Below are positions 7,932 through 15,301 of a stretch of DNA of 42,214 nt, piece after piece. A program made the position numbers and the translations under genes. The notes below the pieces were generated by a model. It ran no database searches. It saw nothing but the letters and a program-made list of their open reading frames with translations, and was not told where the DNA came from. The stretch lies in the NCBI GenBank assembly GCA_016927695.1, contig JAFGME010000167.1:1-42214 (forward strand), in the 5' to 3' direction. The stretch's first letter is position 1, and each line of letters starts with the position of its first letter. Source of the DNA: Bacteroidales bacterium (lineage in GTDB: Bacteria > Bacteroidota > Bacteroidia > Bacteroidales > JAFGHD01).

Positions 7932-8743
7932 CCGGAATAATCAGGGCCGGCTTCCTGCAGTTCAATCCGGAACTGGGTAATGTGGCCGGTAACATACAAA
8001 AAATAGAAGCTCTTCTTAATGGGATGGGTAATGCCGACATCCTTGTAATACCGGAACTTCCCGAAACGGGCTATAATTTCAGGGATTATGCCCATGCTTT
8101 TTCGCTTGCCCGGGAGCTGAGCAGGAGCGTTTATCTGGAGTTTCTCGTTGCCCAGTCCAGAAAGAGAGATGTTTTTATCATTTCCGGATTGGCCGAAAAG
8201 GAAGGCCGTGACCTTTACAACACCTCGGTACTGGTATGTCCGGTCAGAGGCCTGGCCGGGAAATACAGGAAAGTGCATCTTTTTATGAATGAAAAGAACA
8301 TCTTCAGGCCGGGCAACCTCGGTTTTCCTGTATTTGATATCGGGATCTGCAAAACGGCTATGCTGATTTGTTTCGACTGGATGTTCCCTGAGGCCTGGAG
8401 GATAGTGGCCCTCCGGGGAGCAGAGCTGATATGCCATCCCTCTAATCTTGTTTTGCCTTTTGCACAACAGGCCGTACCCGTACATGCCATGATCAACCGT
8501 GTTTTTGTGGTGACCGCAAACCGCACCGGCACTGAAAGGGGCATCACTTTCAGCGGGAGGTCCTTTATCTCCGGTCCTTCCGGTGAAACCTTAGCGATGG
8601 CTGCCCCGCAGAGCGATGAGGTCACCCTCGTGGAACTCGACCTCAGCCTGGCGCATGATAAAATGATCACCCCTCTGAACCATGCCTTCGATGACAGGAT
8701 GCCGGAAGAATACCTTCCCCTGAGTGATCCGGGACAAAAATAA
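7928..8743 (+). CDS. Nitrilase-superfamily amidohydrolase
   Basis: 271 residues of the carbon-nitrogen hydrolase fold, hydrolysing C-N bonds of amides. The catalytic triad is visible: Glu43 in IPELPETGYNF, Lys115 in KYRKVHLF, and the nucleophile Cys148 in LICFDWMFPEAWR, with the following HPSNLVLP and VFVVTANRTG blocks. No signal peptide, so cytoplasmic. It overlaps the TsaC-like gene by four bases and is the last gene of the dapD unit. The substrate is unknown; the family includes omega-amidases and N-carbamoyl-amine hydrolases. Confidence 0.9.
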   Translation: MTGIIRAGFLQFNPELGNVAGNIQKIEALLNGMGNADILVIPELPETGYNFRDYAHAFSLARELSRSVYLEFLVAQSRKRDVFIISGLAEKEGRDLYNTSVLVCPVRGLAGKYRKVHLFMNEKNIFRPGNLGFPVFDIGICKTAMLICFDWMFPEAWRIVALRGAELICHPSNLVLPFAQQAVPVHAMINRVFVVTANRTGTERGITFSGRSFISGPSGETLAMAAPQSDEVTLVELDLSLAHDKMITPLNHAFDDRMPEEYLPLSDPGQK

Positions 8744-8746
8744 ATA

Positions 8747-8778
8747 TTTGATTTTGAGGTTGCATTTCTTTATCTTTA
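8747..8778 (+). promoter_or_regulatory. Putative promoter of the TonB-C-like gene
   Basis: TTTG (8747-8750), a 20-bp spacer, then TATCTTTA (8771-8778), one base off the TAnnTTTG consensus, 19 bp before the ATG. Confidence 0.5.
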
Positions 8779-8797
8779 CCAAAATAAATGAAATAAC

Positions 8798-9352
8798 ATG
8801 ATGTTCAGGTTTTTTATACTGCTGTGCCTTTTTGGGATTCAGCCGATCGCTTTTTCACAGCAGGATGAAGAAAATATCCGGATGATCTACAATACCGTCT
8901 ATACTGATTCGATGGTCGATTCCATGCCGCAATTTCCTGGGGGCGAAGAGGATATATGGCGGCTTATTATGGAAAACTTCAGGGTGAACTCGGGCATTGC
9001 CAATGAAGCCGGAACCATTGAAAATGTTTTTGTTGTCACACTGATAGTGGATGAAGATGGCAATACTACCGATATCGCATTTCATCAGTCATACAACTCC
9101 CTGGTAGAAAAGGAGATGCTGAGGGTGCTGGAGATGATGCCGCCATGGAAACCGGCTGTAACCGATGGGTTGCCGGTACCCTGCAGGGTGTATTTCCCTG
9201 TTAGGTACCTGATCGACAACCGTGAACTTTATATTACAAACTCGGGCGTTGACCTGGTTGTCGGAAATGCAAAAAAGAGTAAAGGGCTCAAGTGGGCGCT
9301 GGCGGGGATATCAATTATCCTTTTTTACGTATTGATTTCAGGCGCAACCTGA
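8798..9352 (+). CDS. Exported TonB C-terminal domain protein with C-terminal membrane segment
   Basis: 184 residues. A signal peptide (to about residue 20, IAFSQ) is followed by the Bacteroidota TonB-C pattern: MPQFPGGEEDIWRLIMENF, ENVFVVTLIVDEDGNTTDI, LRVLEMMPPWKPAVTDGLPVPCRVYFPVRY. Unlike TonB proteins, which have an N-terminal membrane anchor and a Pro-rich spanner, this has no spanner and ends in a hydrophobic segment (WALAGISIILFYVLISGA). It is therefore unlikely to be a working TonB energy transducer by itself; a periplasmic domain anchored from its C terminus is my inference. Confidence 0.75.
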   Translation: MMFRFFILLCLFGIQPIAFSQQDEENIRMIYNTVYTDSMVDSMPQFPGGEEDIWRLIMENFRVNSGIANEAGTIENVFVVTLIVDEDGNTTDIAFHQSYNSLVEKEMLRVLEMMPPWKPAVTDGLPVPCRVYFPVRYLIDNRELYITNSGVDLVVGNAKKSKGLKWALAGISIILFYVLISGAT

Positions 9353-9691
9353 GAAAAAGGGCTGAAAAAAATCCGGATTTCCATTCCCGGATGGCAGAAC
9401 TTGTAGTTATATCGCTGCTGAATGGGTTTGCAGATGGGAAATTTCTTTTTACTGCGGCATAACTGACTCAAATCAGCATTTTTTCGCAAAATTTTTAAAA
9501 GTCAGTATATTATACATGTATCATGGATGGATAAAACTTCTCTCATCGCTTAAAAAGTGGGTCCGGAGCCGGTTTTCAGAACATTAACAGCAAAGCTTCG
9601 TTTACAAGGGCGGATATTGAGCTTTGCCTCCCCGGAAAGTCAATAAAAATAAACAAGTAACTTTGCATCACGATCTTAATAATAGGCAATT
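9353..9691 (+). other. Intergenic region before the 2-oxoacid dehydrogenase gene
   Basis: 339 bp without a convincing gene. A short ORF from 9624 overlaps the true start of the dehydrogenase and looks spurious. The only recognisable element is TAACTTTG at 9658-9665. No strong hairpin with a T-tract is seen. Confidence 0.5.
9658..9665 (+). promoter_or_regulatory. -7 promoter element of the 2-oxoacid dehydrogenase gene
   Basis: TAACTTTG, an exact TAnnTTTG match, 26 bp before the ATG; no TTTG at the usual -33 spacing. Confidence 0.5.
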
Positions 9692-11737
9692 ATGGCTTCA
9701 GAAAAGAAATTCACTATTAAGGGAACATCAAAAGAGATTTTGCAGAACTGGTACAGGCTCATGGCGCTTGCGCGGGTGTTGGACGACAAGGCCCCCAATT
9801 ACCTGAAACAGGCTCTGGGATGGTCATACCACGCCCCCTGCGCAGGCCACGACGGGATACAGCTGGCCATCGGGCAGGCTTTTGACAGGGAAACAGACCA
9901 TCTTTTCCCGTATTACCGCGACATGCTCACTGTTATATCTGCGGGCCTTTCGGCAGAAGAGATCATCCTGAACGGGATTTCAAAGGCCACCGACGTGGCA
10001 GGCGCAGGCCGTCACATGTCCAACCACTTTGCCAAGCCCGAATGGAATATACACAATGTTTCCTCTGCAACGGGCAACCATACCCTCCATGCGGTGGGCG
10101 TGGCAAGGGGGATAAAAACCTATAAATCAACGGGTGTGGCCATCAGCTCGCAGGGAGAATCTTCCACATCTGAAGGATATGTTTACGAAGCCATCAATGG
10201 CGCCAGCAGGGAAAAGTTGCCGGTCATTTTTGTTTTTCAGGACAACAGGTATGGCATTTCCGTACCCAAAAAGGATCAGACGGCCAACCGCAGGGCAGCA
10301 GAAAATTTCAGCGGATTCAAAAACCTGAAGATCTATTATTGTGACGGAAAGAATGTGTTTGATTCGGTGAATACGATGATGGCCGCCAGGAAGTGGGTGA
10401 CGGAGAATCAGATGCCGGCCATAGTGCATGCGAGTGTGGTCAGAATAGGATCACATTCCAACTCCGACAGGCAAGAACTTTACAGGGACGCCACGGAGAT
10501 CCATTGCACAAAAGCGGCAGACCCGCTGCTCAGATTCAGAAAGGTTCTGGTCGCTGCCGGAAGATTTAAGGAGGAAGAGCTGTCTGCCATTGATGAGGAA
10601 GTGAAAAAGGAGGTGTCGGCAGCCCATAAAAAGGCCCTTAAAGCGCCGGATCCTGACCCCGCCTCTGTTTTTGATTTTGTGATACCGGAACCTTACCGCC
10701 CTGTTTTATATCCTGAAGGATTGCATGACGATTCCAAAGGGGAGAAAATGAAACTGGTGAAAGCCCTGAATGAGACATTGAAGGCGGAATTCAGGCATAA
10801 TCCCGACACATATATCTGGGGTCAGGATGTGGCCTATAAGGAAAAGGGAGGCGTGTTTAATGTGACCAAGGGTATGCAGCAGGAATTCGGGCATGAACGG
10901 GTGTTCAATGCTCCGATAGCCGAGGATTTTATTGTAGGCACCGCCAACGGGATGAGCCGCTTCAGCGATAAAATCAGAATAGTGATCGAAGGGGCTGAGT
11001 TTGCCGATTACTTCTGGCCGGCCATGGAGCAGTTTGTAGAAATGACGCATGAGTACTGGCGTACAAACGGGCAATTCTCTCCCAATGTTACCATCAGGCT
11101 GGCATCGGGAGGATACATCGGAGGGGGGTTGTACCATTCACAGTCCACCGAAGGCGCCCTGACCACCTTCCCGGGTATCCGCGTTGTTTATCCTTCGTTT
11201 GCAGATGATGCGGCAGGCCTGCTGAGGACAAGTATCCGTTCCGGAGGACCGACCCTTTTTCTTGAGCCGAAAGCCCTGTACAATGATCCTGCGGCTGAGA
11301 CGGTTGTGCCTGATGATTTTGAAGTGCCGTTCGGAAAAGCCAGGGTGCGCAGGCAGGGAAAAGATCTGACCATGATCACTTACGGCAACACCACCCACAT
11401 GTGTCTGAAAGCGGCCGGCAAACTGGCTGCGGAAGCAGGTATTGAAGCCGAGGTTATCGATTTGCGCTCGCTGATACCTTTGGATAAGGAAGCGGCGCTC
11501 AGGTCGGTGAAAAAGACCAGCAGGGTTCTTGTGGTGCATGAAGATAAAGTGTTTGGAGGATTCGGGGGCGAAATAGTTTCCATGATCATGGAGGAAGGAT
11601 TTGAATATCTTGATGCGCCTGTAAAACGTGTAGGCTCCATCTTTACACCGGTGGGGTTCAACAGGATACTTGAAGCCGCCATATTGCCGGACATGGAAAA
11701 GATTTTCACTGCAGCAAAGGAACTGGCAGACTATTGA
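9692..11737 (+). CDS. 2-oxoacid (branched-chain) dehydrogenase E1, alpha/beta fusion
   Basis: 681 residues combining both E1 subunits of a thiamine-diphosphate 2-oxoacid dehydrogenase, most like branched-chain 2-oxoisovalerate dehydrogenase. The alpha part (about 1-330) has the cofactor loop with GES at 155-157 where GDG is usual and the matching Asn185 (VFQDNRYGIS). The beta part (about 352-681) starts KLVKALNETLKAEF and carries AEDFIVGTANGMSR and GGYIGGGLYHSQSTEGALTTFPGI, followed by the C-terminal transketolase domain. E2 and E3 subunits are not nearby. The gene converges on a KAS III gene with three bases between the stops. Pyruvate- or acetoin-type substrates remain possible. Confidence 0.88.
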   Translation: MASEKKFTIKGTSKEILQNWYRLMALARVLDDKAPNYLKQALGWSYHAPCAGHDGIQLAIGQAFDRETDHLFPYYRDMLTVISAGLSAEEIILNGISKATDVAGAGRHMSNHFAKPEWNIHNVSSATGNHTLHAVGVARGIKTYKSTGVAISSQGESSTSEGYVYEAINGASREKLPVIFVFQDNRYGISVPKKDQTANRRAAENFSGFKNLKIYYCDGKNVFDSVNTMMAARKWVTENQMPAIVHASVVRIGSHSNSDRQELYRDATEIHCTKAADPLLRFRKVLVAAGRFKEEELSAIDEEVKKEVSAAHKKALKAPDPDPASVFDFVIPEPYRPVLYPEGLHDDSKGEKMKLVKALNETLKAEFRHNPDTYIWGQDVAYKEKGGVFNVTKGMQQEFGHERVFNAPIAEDFIVGTANGMSRFSDKIRIVIEGAEFADYFWPAMEQFVEMTHEYWRTNGQFSPNVTIRLASGGYIGGGLYHSQSTEGALTTFPGIRVVYPSFADDAAGLLRTSIRSGGPTLFLEPKALYNDPAAETVVPDDFEVPFGKARVRRQGKDLTMITYGNTTHMCLKAAGKLAAEAGIEAEVIDLRSLIPLDKEAALRSVKKTSRVLVVHEDKVFGGFGGEIVSMIMEEGFEYLDAPVKRVGSIFTPVGFNRILEAAILPDMEKIFTAAKELADY

Positions 11738-11740
11738 TGG

Positions 11741-12817
11741 TCAATATCTGTAGGCGATGGCGTTGACATTCATCCCGGCCCCTACGGAAGCAAAAACCAG
11801 GATATCGTCAGGAAAGATCTTATGGCCTTCAAAGTCACTGTTTCTGATTAAATCCAGCAGGGTTGGCACTGTCGCCACCGAATTGTTGCCAAGTTTCTGA
11901 ATGCTCATGGGCATGATGTCTTCGGGAACTTCCCTTAAACCATACATCCTGAAAAGGCGCTTCACTATTTCCTGGTCCATTTTTTCATTGGCCTGATGGA
12001 TCAGTATTTTGGCCACATCTTTTATGGTTAACCCGGCCTTGTCAAGACATTCCCTCATGGCTCCCGGTACATTTTTAAGGGAAAACTCATATATCTTCCT
12101 GCCGTGCATTTTAATATATCTGATCTTTGGGTCGGAATCAACAATGTTTGATTTGCCGAGATACAGGTAAAATGCTTCTTCTTTGGTGTACGATTCTGAA
12201 GTAAAAGAGAGTATCCCCCGATGGTGGTTTTCCTGTTTTGCTTCGAGTATGGAAGCGCCTGCGCCATCGGAATAGATCATGGAATCGCGGTCATGGATAT
12301 CAATCAGGCGTGAGAGGGTTTCGGTGCCGATGATCAGGCATTTTTTAGCAATTCCCGTTTTTAAAAAGGCATCGGCATGGATCATGCCCTGTATCCAGCC
12401 CGGACAGCCGAAAACCAGATCGTAGGCCACACATTTGGGATTGTCGATTCCCAGTTTATGTTTCACCCTTGCAGCTAAGCTTGGGAGCATGTCGGACTGA
12501 TTGTTGTCTTTCATGATATCTCCAAAATCATGGGCCACGATGATCTGGTCAAGGGTGCCAGGATCAATGGCGGCATCTTCGATGGCACGCTGGGCGGCAA
12601 TGGCGGCAATATCGGAAGCGTGAAGGTCGCTGCTTACCCACCTCCTCTCATGTATGCCCGTGATGGCAACGAATTTTTCGGTTATTTCATCGTGCGACAA
12701 CTCAAACGGTACGCTATTCAGGTCGTAAAACTTGTTTTTGGAAAAATCAGGATTGGTAACAACTTCAGTCGGTATGTAGCTTCCAGTTCCCGTTATTATT
12801 GAATTCAGAAAAGCCAT
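11741..12817 (-). CDS. 3-oxoacyl-ACP synthase III (KAS III/FabH-like)
   Basis: 358 residues with the Cys-His-Asn triad of KAS III: Cys138 in YDLVFGCPGWIQGM, His274 in ILIHQANEKM, Asn311 in KLGNNSVATVPTLLDLI. KAS III condenses an acyl-CoA primer with malonyl-ACP to start fatty acid synthesis. It is about 30 residues longer than E. coli FabH, with an extended N-terminal region (FSKNKFYDLNSVPFELSHDEITEKF). The adjacent branched-chain dehydrogenase could supply branched acyl-CoA primers, an inference from context. Assignment to housekeeping FabH rather than a specialised KAS III is uncertain, as family members outside FabH look alike at this level. Confidence 0.88.
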   Translation of the reverse strand: MAFLNSIITGTGSYIPTEVVTNPDFSKNKFYDLNSVPFELSHDEITEKFVAITGIHERRWVSSDLHASDIAAIAAQRAIEDAAIDPGTLDQIIVAHDFGDIMKDNNQSDMLPSLAARVKHKLGIDNPKCVAYDLVFGCPGWIQGMIHADAFLKTGIAKKCLIIGTETLSRLIDIHDRDSMIYSDGAGASILEAKQENHHRGILSFTSESYTKEEAFYLYLGKSNIVDSDPKIRYIKMHGRKIYEFSLKNVPGAMRECLDKAGLTIKDVAKILIHQANEKMDQEIVKRLFRMYGLREVPEDIMPMSIQKLGNNSVATVPTLLDLIRNSDFEGHKIFPDDILVFASVGAGMNVNAIAYRY

Positions 12818-12948
12818 AGAATAATCTGTATAAAACTAAATTTTTGGATCAATTGCCATTTAAAATGTATTCATTTCATTTGCCAGGTCAATATTGACGG
12901 AGCAATCAATAGATCCCGTTTCATTTTAACCTGAAAAATTTCATGCTG

Positions 12949-12956
12949 CAAAAGTA
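12949..12956 (-). promoter_or_regulatory. -7 promoter element, KAS III side
   Basis: Minus strand TACTTTTG, a TAnnTTTG match, 131 bp before the KAS III ATG; would give a leader of about 125 nt. Confidence 0.4.
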
Positions 12957-13022
12957 AATATTATCATGAATATTTTGCCTTTTTGCGTTTAGATTCAAAG
13001 AAGGAATTTCGTTTAATGCGAT

Positions 13023-13030
13023 TACTTTTG
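13023..13030 (+). promoter_or_regulatory. -7 promoter element of the TSUP permease gene
   Basis: TACTTTTG (TAnnTTTG) ending 16 bp before the ATG at 13047. No good -33 box. Confidence 0.45.
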
Positions 13031-13046
13031 CCAGCAAAGAGCAATT

Positions 13047-13820
13047 ATGGGCATCATTGAGGTTTTGATTCTTTTGCTGGCGGGTTTTGCCGTGGGTTTT
13101 GTGAATACCATTGCCGGCGGCGCTACCATTATATCGCTTTCAGCGCTGATGTTTATGGGAATGCCATTGAATGTGGCCAACGGAACACACAGGATTGCCG
13201 CTGCTTTCCAGACCATGGCATCTGTTGCCGTATTTGCACGCAAAGGGGTGATGGATTTCAGGAAAGGCGTCCGGTTAGGGATACCTGCCACAGCAGGGTC
13301 GGTTTTGGGAGCGATTCTTGCCATTGAGGTTGATGAGGCGCTTTTTTCAAAAATTGTCGGCATCGTGATGATTTTTATGATGCTCCTTTTGATTTTTAAA
13401 CCCGGGATGTGGCTTAAGCCTGATGCGGCGCTGCTGAGCAAACCTGTTTCGTTTTTGCAGGTACTGATATTCTTTGCCCTGGGTTTTTATGGCGGGTTTA
13501 TTTACATCGGAATAGGATACTTCCTGCTTGCCGCTCTTGTGCTCAATGCCGGTTATGAGCTGGTGAGGGCCAATGCCATTAAGGTGCTGATCGTATTGAT
13601 GTATGTGCCTCTCTCGCTGGTGGTTTACATCTGGGGCGGGATGGTGGATTACACTGCCGGATTTGTGCTGGCAGCGGGGCAGGTAACGGGAGCATACTTC
13701 GGCGCAAGGGCTGTAGTGGTCAGGGGCGCGGGATTCATCCGCTGGTTCATGATCATTGTGATCCTTATCACGGTAGCCCGGATTTTCGGATGGCTGGATA
13801 TTTCTGCCTGGGCCGCATGA
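13047..13820 (+). CDS. TSUP family permease (TauE/SafE-like)
   Basis: 257 residues, very hydrophobic, about eight membrane segments in the inner membrane. The opening IEVLILLLAGFAVGFVNTIAGGATIISLSALMF with the conserved N-T-x-A-G-G and, in the second repeat, GFYGGFIYIGIGYFLLAALV are the paired signatures of the TauE/SafE family (PF01925). Members export sulfite or related small anions, or move sulfoacetate and others; substrate cannot be assigned here. It stands alone, divergent from the KAS III gene. Confidence 0.9.
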   Translation: MGIIEVLILLLAGFAVGFVNTIAGGATIISLSALMFMGMPLNVANGTHRIAAAFQTMASVAVFARKGVMDFRKGVRLGIPATAGSVLGAILAIEVDEALFSKIVGIVMIFMMLLLIFKPGMWLKPDAALLSKPVSFLQVLIFFALGFYGGFIYIGIGYFLLAALVLNAGYELVRANAIKVLIVLMYVPLSLVVYIWGGMVDYTAGFVLAAGQVTGAYFGARAVVVRGAGFIRWFMIIVILITVARIFGWLDISAWAA

Positions 13821-13958
13821 TTATCTGGCCATGATCTTTTCGGTTAACCCGGCCCTGCCTTTGCTTACATCAACCATACAGATCCCTTTTGCAAGATGTG
13901 ATATATCTGTTCTCATCAGATTGTCAGCTTTGGAAATTACTACCGGTCCTGTGGCATT
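13821..13958 (-). pseudogene. Remnant of a T9SS C-terminal sorting domain
   Basis: On the minus strand an open stretch of 45 codons without a usable start reads ...VVISKADNLMRT, DISHLAKGICMVDVSKGRAGLTEKIMAR, stop. This is the pattern of the last beta strands of a type A T9SS tail (D-I-S-x-L-x-x-G-I-Y-x-V...K), as in the intact tail of the 17.1 kb protein. A stop codon (13959-13961) precedes it and no remainder of the gene is visible, so it looks like the broken end of a lost secreted-protein gene. Confidence 0.5.
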
Positions 13959-14106
13959 TTAAGCAGAATGATGGTAAAACAGAGTTTCTTCACAGACATT
14001 TTAATAATGAAAACAAGTACAAAAAAACGGTTAATTGATTTTGTATTTTCTATCACTACTGGCCGATATAAATTTTCCATCCTTCTGAAACAATGTAATT
14101 TATTAC

Positions 14107-14190
14107 GTCCCTACGGGACTTACCAGGTTTCGGGGGTCAATTTAATTCTACCGGTATTTTGTCCCTGACGGGACAATCCCGATAGGGATT
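14107..14190. repeat. Cluster of three REP-like short palindromes
   Basis: GTCCCTACGGGAC at 14107-14119, GTCCCTGACGGGAC at 14161-14174 and AATCCCGATAGGGATT at 14175-14190 are each near-perfect inverted repeats sharing a YCCC/GGGR core. The last two are directly adjacent. They resemble bacterial intergenic REP-type repeats; no associated transposase is in the window. Confidence 0.65.
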
Positions 14191-14484
14191 TAATATTGGC
14201 AGAATGACAGTTGCCACAACCATCTTTTTATCCGGGTCCGGCAATAGCTATAAAAATTAAATTGACCTTTTAGTAATTTTCCTCCAAAGGCTTGCTTTTT
14301 TCAAAAATATTTCCTATGATTGTACCTGCCAAAATTAACAGCATGGGCCTGAGCGAGCCAATAAGAGGGGAAGAACCGGTTTTCATCCTCCATGGAAAAG
14401 GGACACGTTGGTTGATTTGGTTAAAATAATTGAATCGGCACAAAGGGATTCTTGCTCATGGAATGAATGACGAACAAGGATTAT

Positions 14485-14525
14485 CCCTGCCTGCCGATGC
14501 AAGGGCCTTATCCGGGCGGGCAGGG
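14485..14525. repeat. Long hairpin, CCTGCC-type palindrome
   Basis: CCCTGCCTGCC (14485-14495) pairs with GGCGGGCAGGG (14515-14525) with a single mismatch around a 19-base loop. No T-tract follows on either strand, so it is more like a mobile palindromic element than a terminator. Confidence 0.6.
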
Positions 14526-14608
14526 AATGATGATTTTGACGTCAGTGGAAGCTTAGAAAGGTTCAAGATCTGACAGGTTATATAAAAACAAAAAGAGTTC
14601 GGAAATCG

Positions 14609-15301
14609 ATGCAAAGTCCGGCAACTCAATATCTGATCTTCCTATCTGTACAATTTGTTTCAGAAAACAAAGCCTGTACCGGTGTAACCTCCGCTTATCT
14701 TGTCAACAGGGACTTTACAGGGCATAGCCTGTCCCGCATTAAACAATGCGGGAAACATCTCGACAGGTTCGGGCTGATAAACATGCCTGTCCGCCGGAAT
14801 TTCAATGAAGGCGGAAATGGCCGAATGTACGACCCATACATCGAACGTTTTCTCAGCCCCGACAATGGAGCCTGTCACGCCAACGGCGTGATGCAGGCCC
14901 CGGATAACTCGCAGAGTTTTAACAGGTACAGCTACTGTTTGAACAACCCGCTGGTGTATACAGATCCGGATGGGGAACTTTTTCTGCCAACGCTCTTGTG
15001 GATGGCTACTGGAATGGTTAGTGGTGCAGCTTCCTATACAATACAGCATCTAATAGCCCATAACTTGACCCTTGAAAATTGGAATTGGGGTAATTTTACA
15101 GGATCAGTAGTTGCAGGAGGTATTGCTGGTGTATTAGGGCCGGCTTTATCATCATATGGTATTGGAGTTTTCAATGGGGGAGCAATTTTAGGATCAGCAG
15201 CAGGTGTGGCTTATGACTCACTTCAGGGATCATTAACAAAGAAAAATTCGAATCAATTTTATATAAGTCCTTTAATTCTGCTTTTACAGGAGGAATCATA
15301 G
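14609..15301 (+). CDS. RHS repeat-associated core fragment (frame-disrupted, likely pseudogene, part 1)
   Basis: The frame encodes the RHS-associated core found before C-terminal toxins: RDFTGH, HLDRFGLINM, NGRMYDPYIERFLSPDN, QAPDNSQSFNRYSYCLNNPLVYTDPDGE. The long upstream RHS/YD-repeat cage is missing and the first 35 or so residues are not RHS-like, so only the core tip remains; the ATG at 14609 is simply the first in frame. Three in-frame inserts, each holding an inverted repeat, break the core (see findings). After DPDGE comes a Gly/Ala-rich hydrophobic linker (GMVSGAASYTI...GGIAGVLGPAL). The frame ends at 15301 after a probable one-base loss in an A-run at 15242-15246; the real continuation is in the next frame. 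Confidence 0.7.
   Translation: MQSPATQYLIFLSVQFVSENKACTGVTSAYLVNRDFTGHSLSRIKQCGKHLDRFGLINMPVRRNFNEGGNGRMYDPYIERFLSPDNGACHANGVMQAPDNSQSFNRYSYCLNNPLVYTDPDGELFLPTLLWMATGMVSGAASYTIQHLIAHNLTLENWNWGNFTGSVVAGGIAGVLGPALSSYGIGVFNGGAILGSAAGVAYDSLQGSLTKKNSNQFYISPLILLLQEES
14728..14752. repeat. In-frame palindromic insert A in the RHS core
   Basis: CCTGTC (14728-14733) runs into CCCGCATT / AATGCGGG (14733-14740 and 14745-14752, loop AAAC). It encodes SLSRIKQCGK between GH and HLDRFGLINM, where related cores have one residue. Confidence 0.6.
14786..14815. repeat. In-frame palindromic insert B in the RHS core
   Basis: Exactly 30 bases between the codons for LINM and NGRMYDP. Starts CCTGTC; TCCGCC (14790-14795) pairs with GGCGGA (14810-14815). 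Encodes PVRRNFNEGG. Confidence 0.6.
14868..14897. repeat. In-frame palindromic insert C in the RHS core
   Basis: CCTG TCACGCC (14871-14881), loop AAC, GGCGTGA (14885-14891), then TG and CAGG (14894-14897): an almost complete palindrome. Encodes GACHANGVM between SPDN and QAPDN, where related cores have about two residues. Confidence 0.6.

Larger units (their letters stand above)
13962..14608. other. Gene-free region with palindromic elements
   Basis: About 650 bp without a convincing coding frame. It contains three short GTCCC-type palindromes at 14107-14190 and a long hairpin at 14485-14525, listed separately. The ORF at 13968-14168 runs through the palindromes and resembles nothing. Confidence 0.6.

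Noticed and set aside
13968-14168. 66-codon plus-strand ORF after the permease gene
   Set aside because: It runs through the GTCCC palindromes, lacks any family resemblance, and its end coincides with the repeat.
15239-15250. Programmed -1 frameshift site in the RHS gene
   Set aside because: The heptamer does not allow standard re-pairing of both tRNAs after slippage, and no downstream stem was evident; a simple deletion or sequencing error is more likely.
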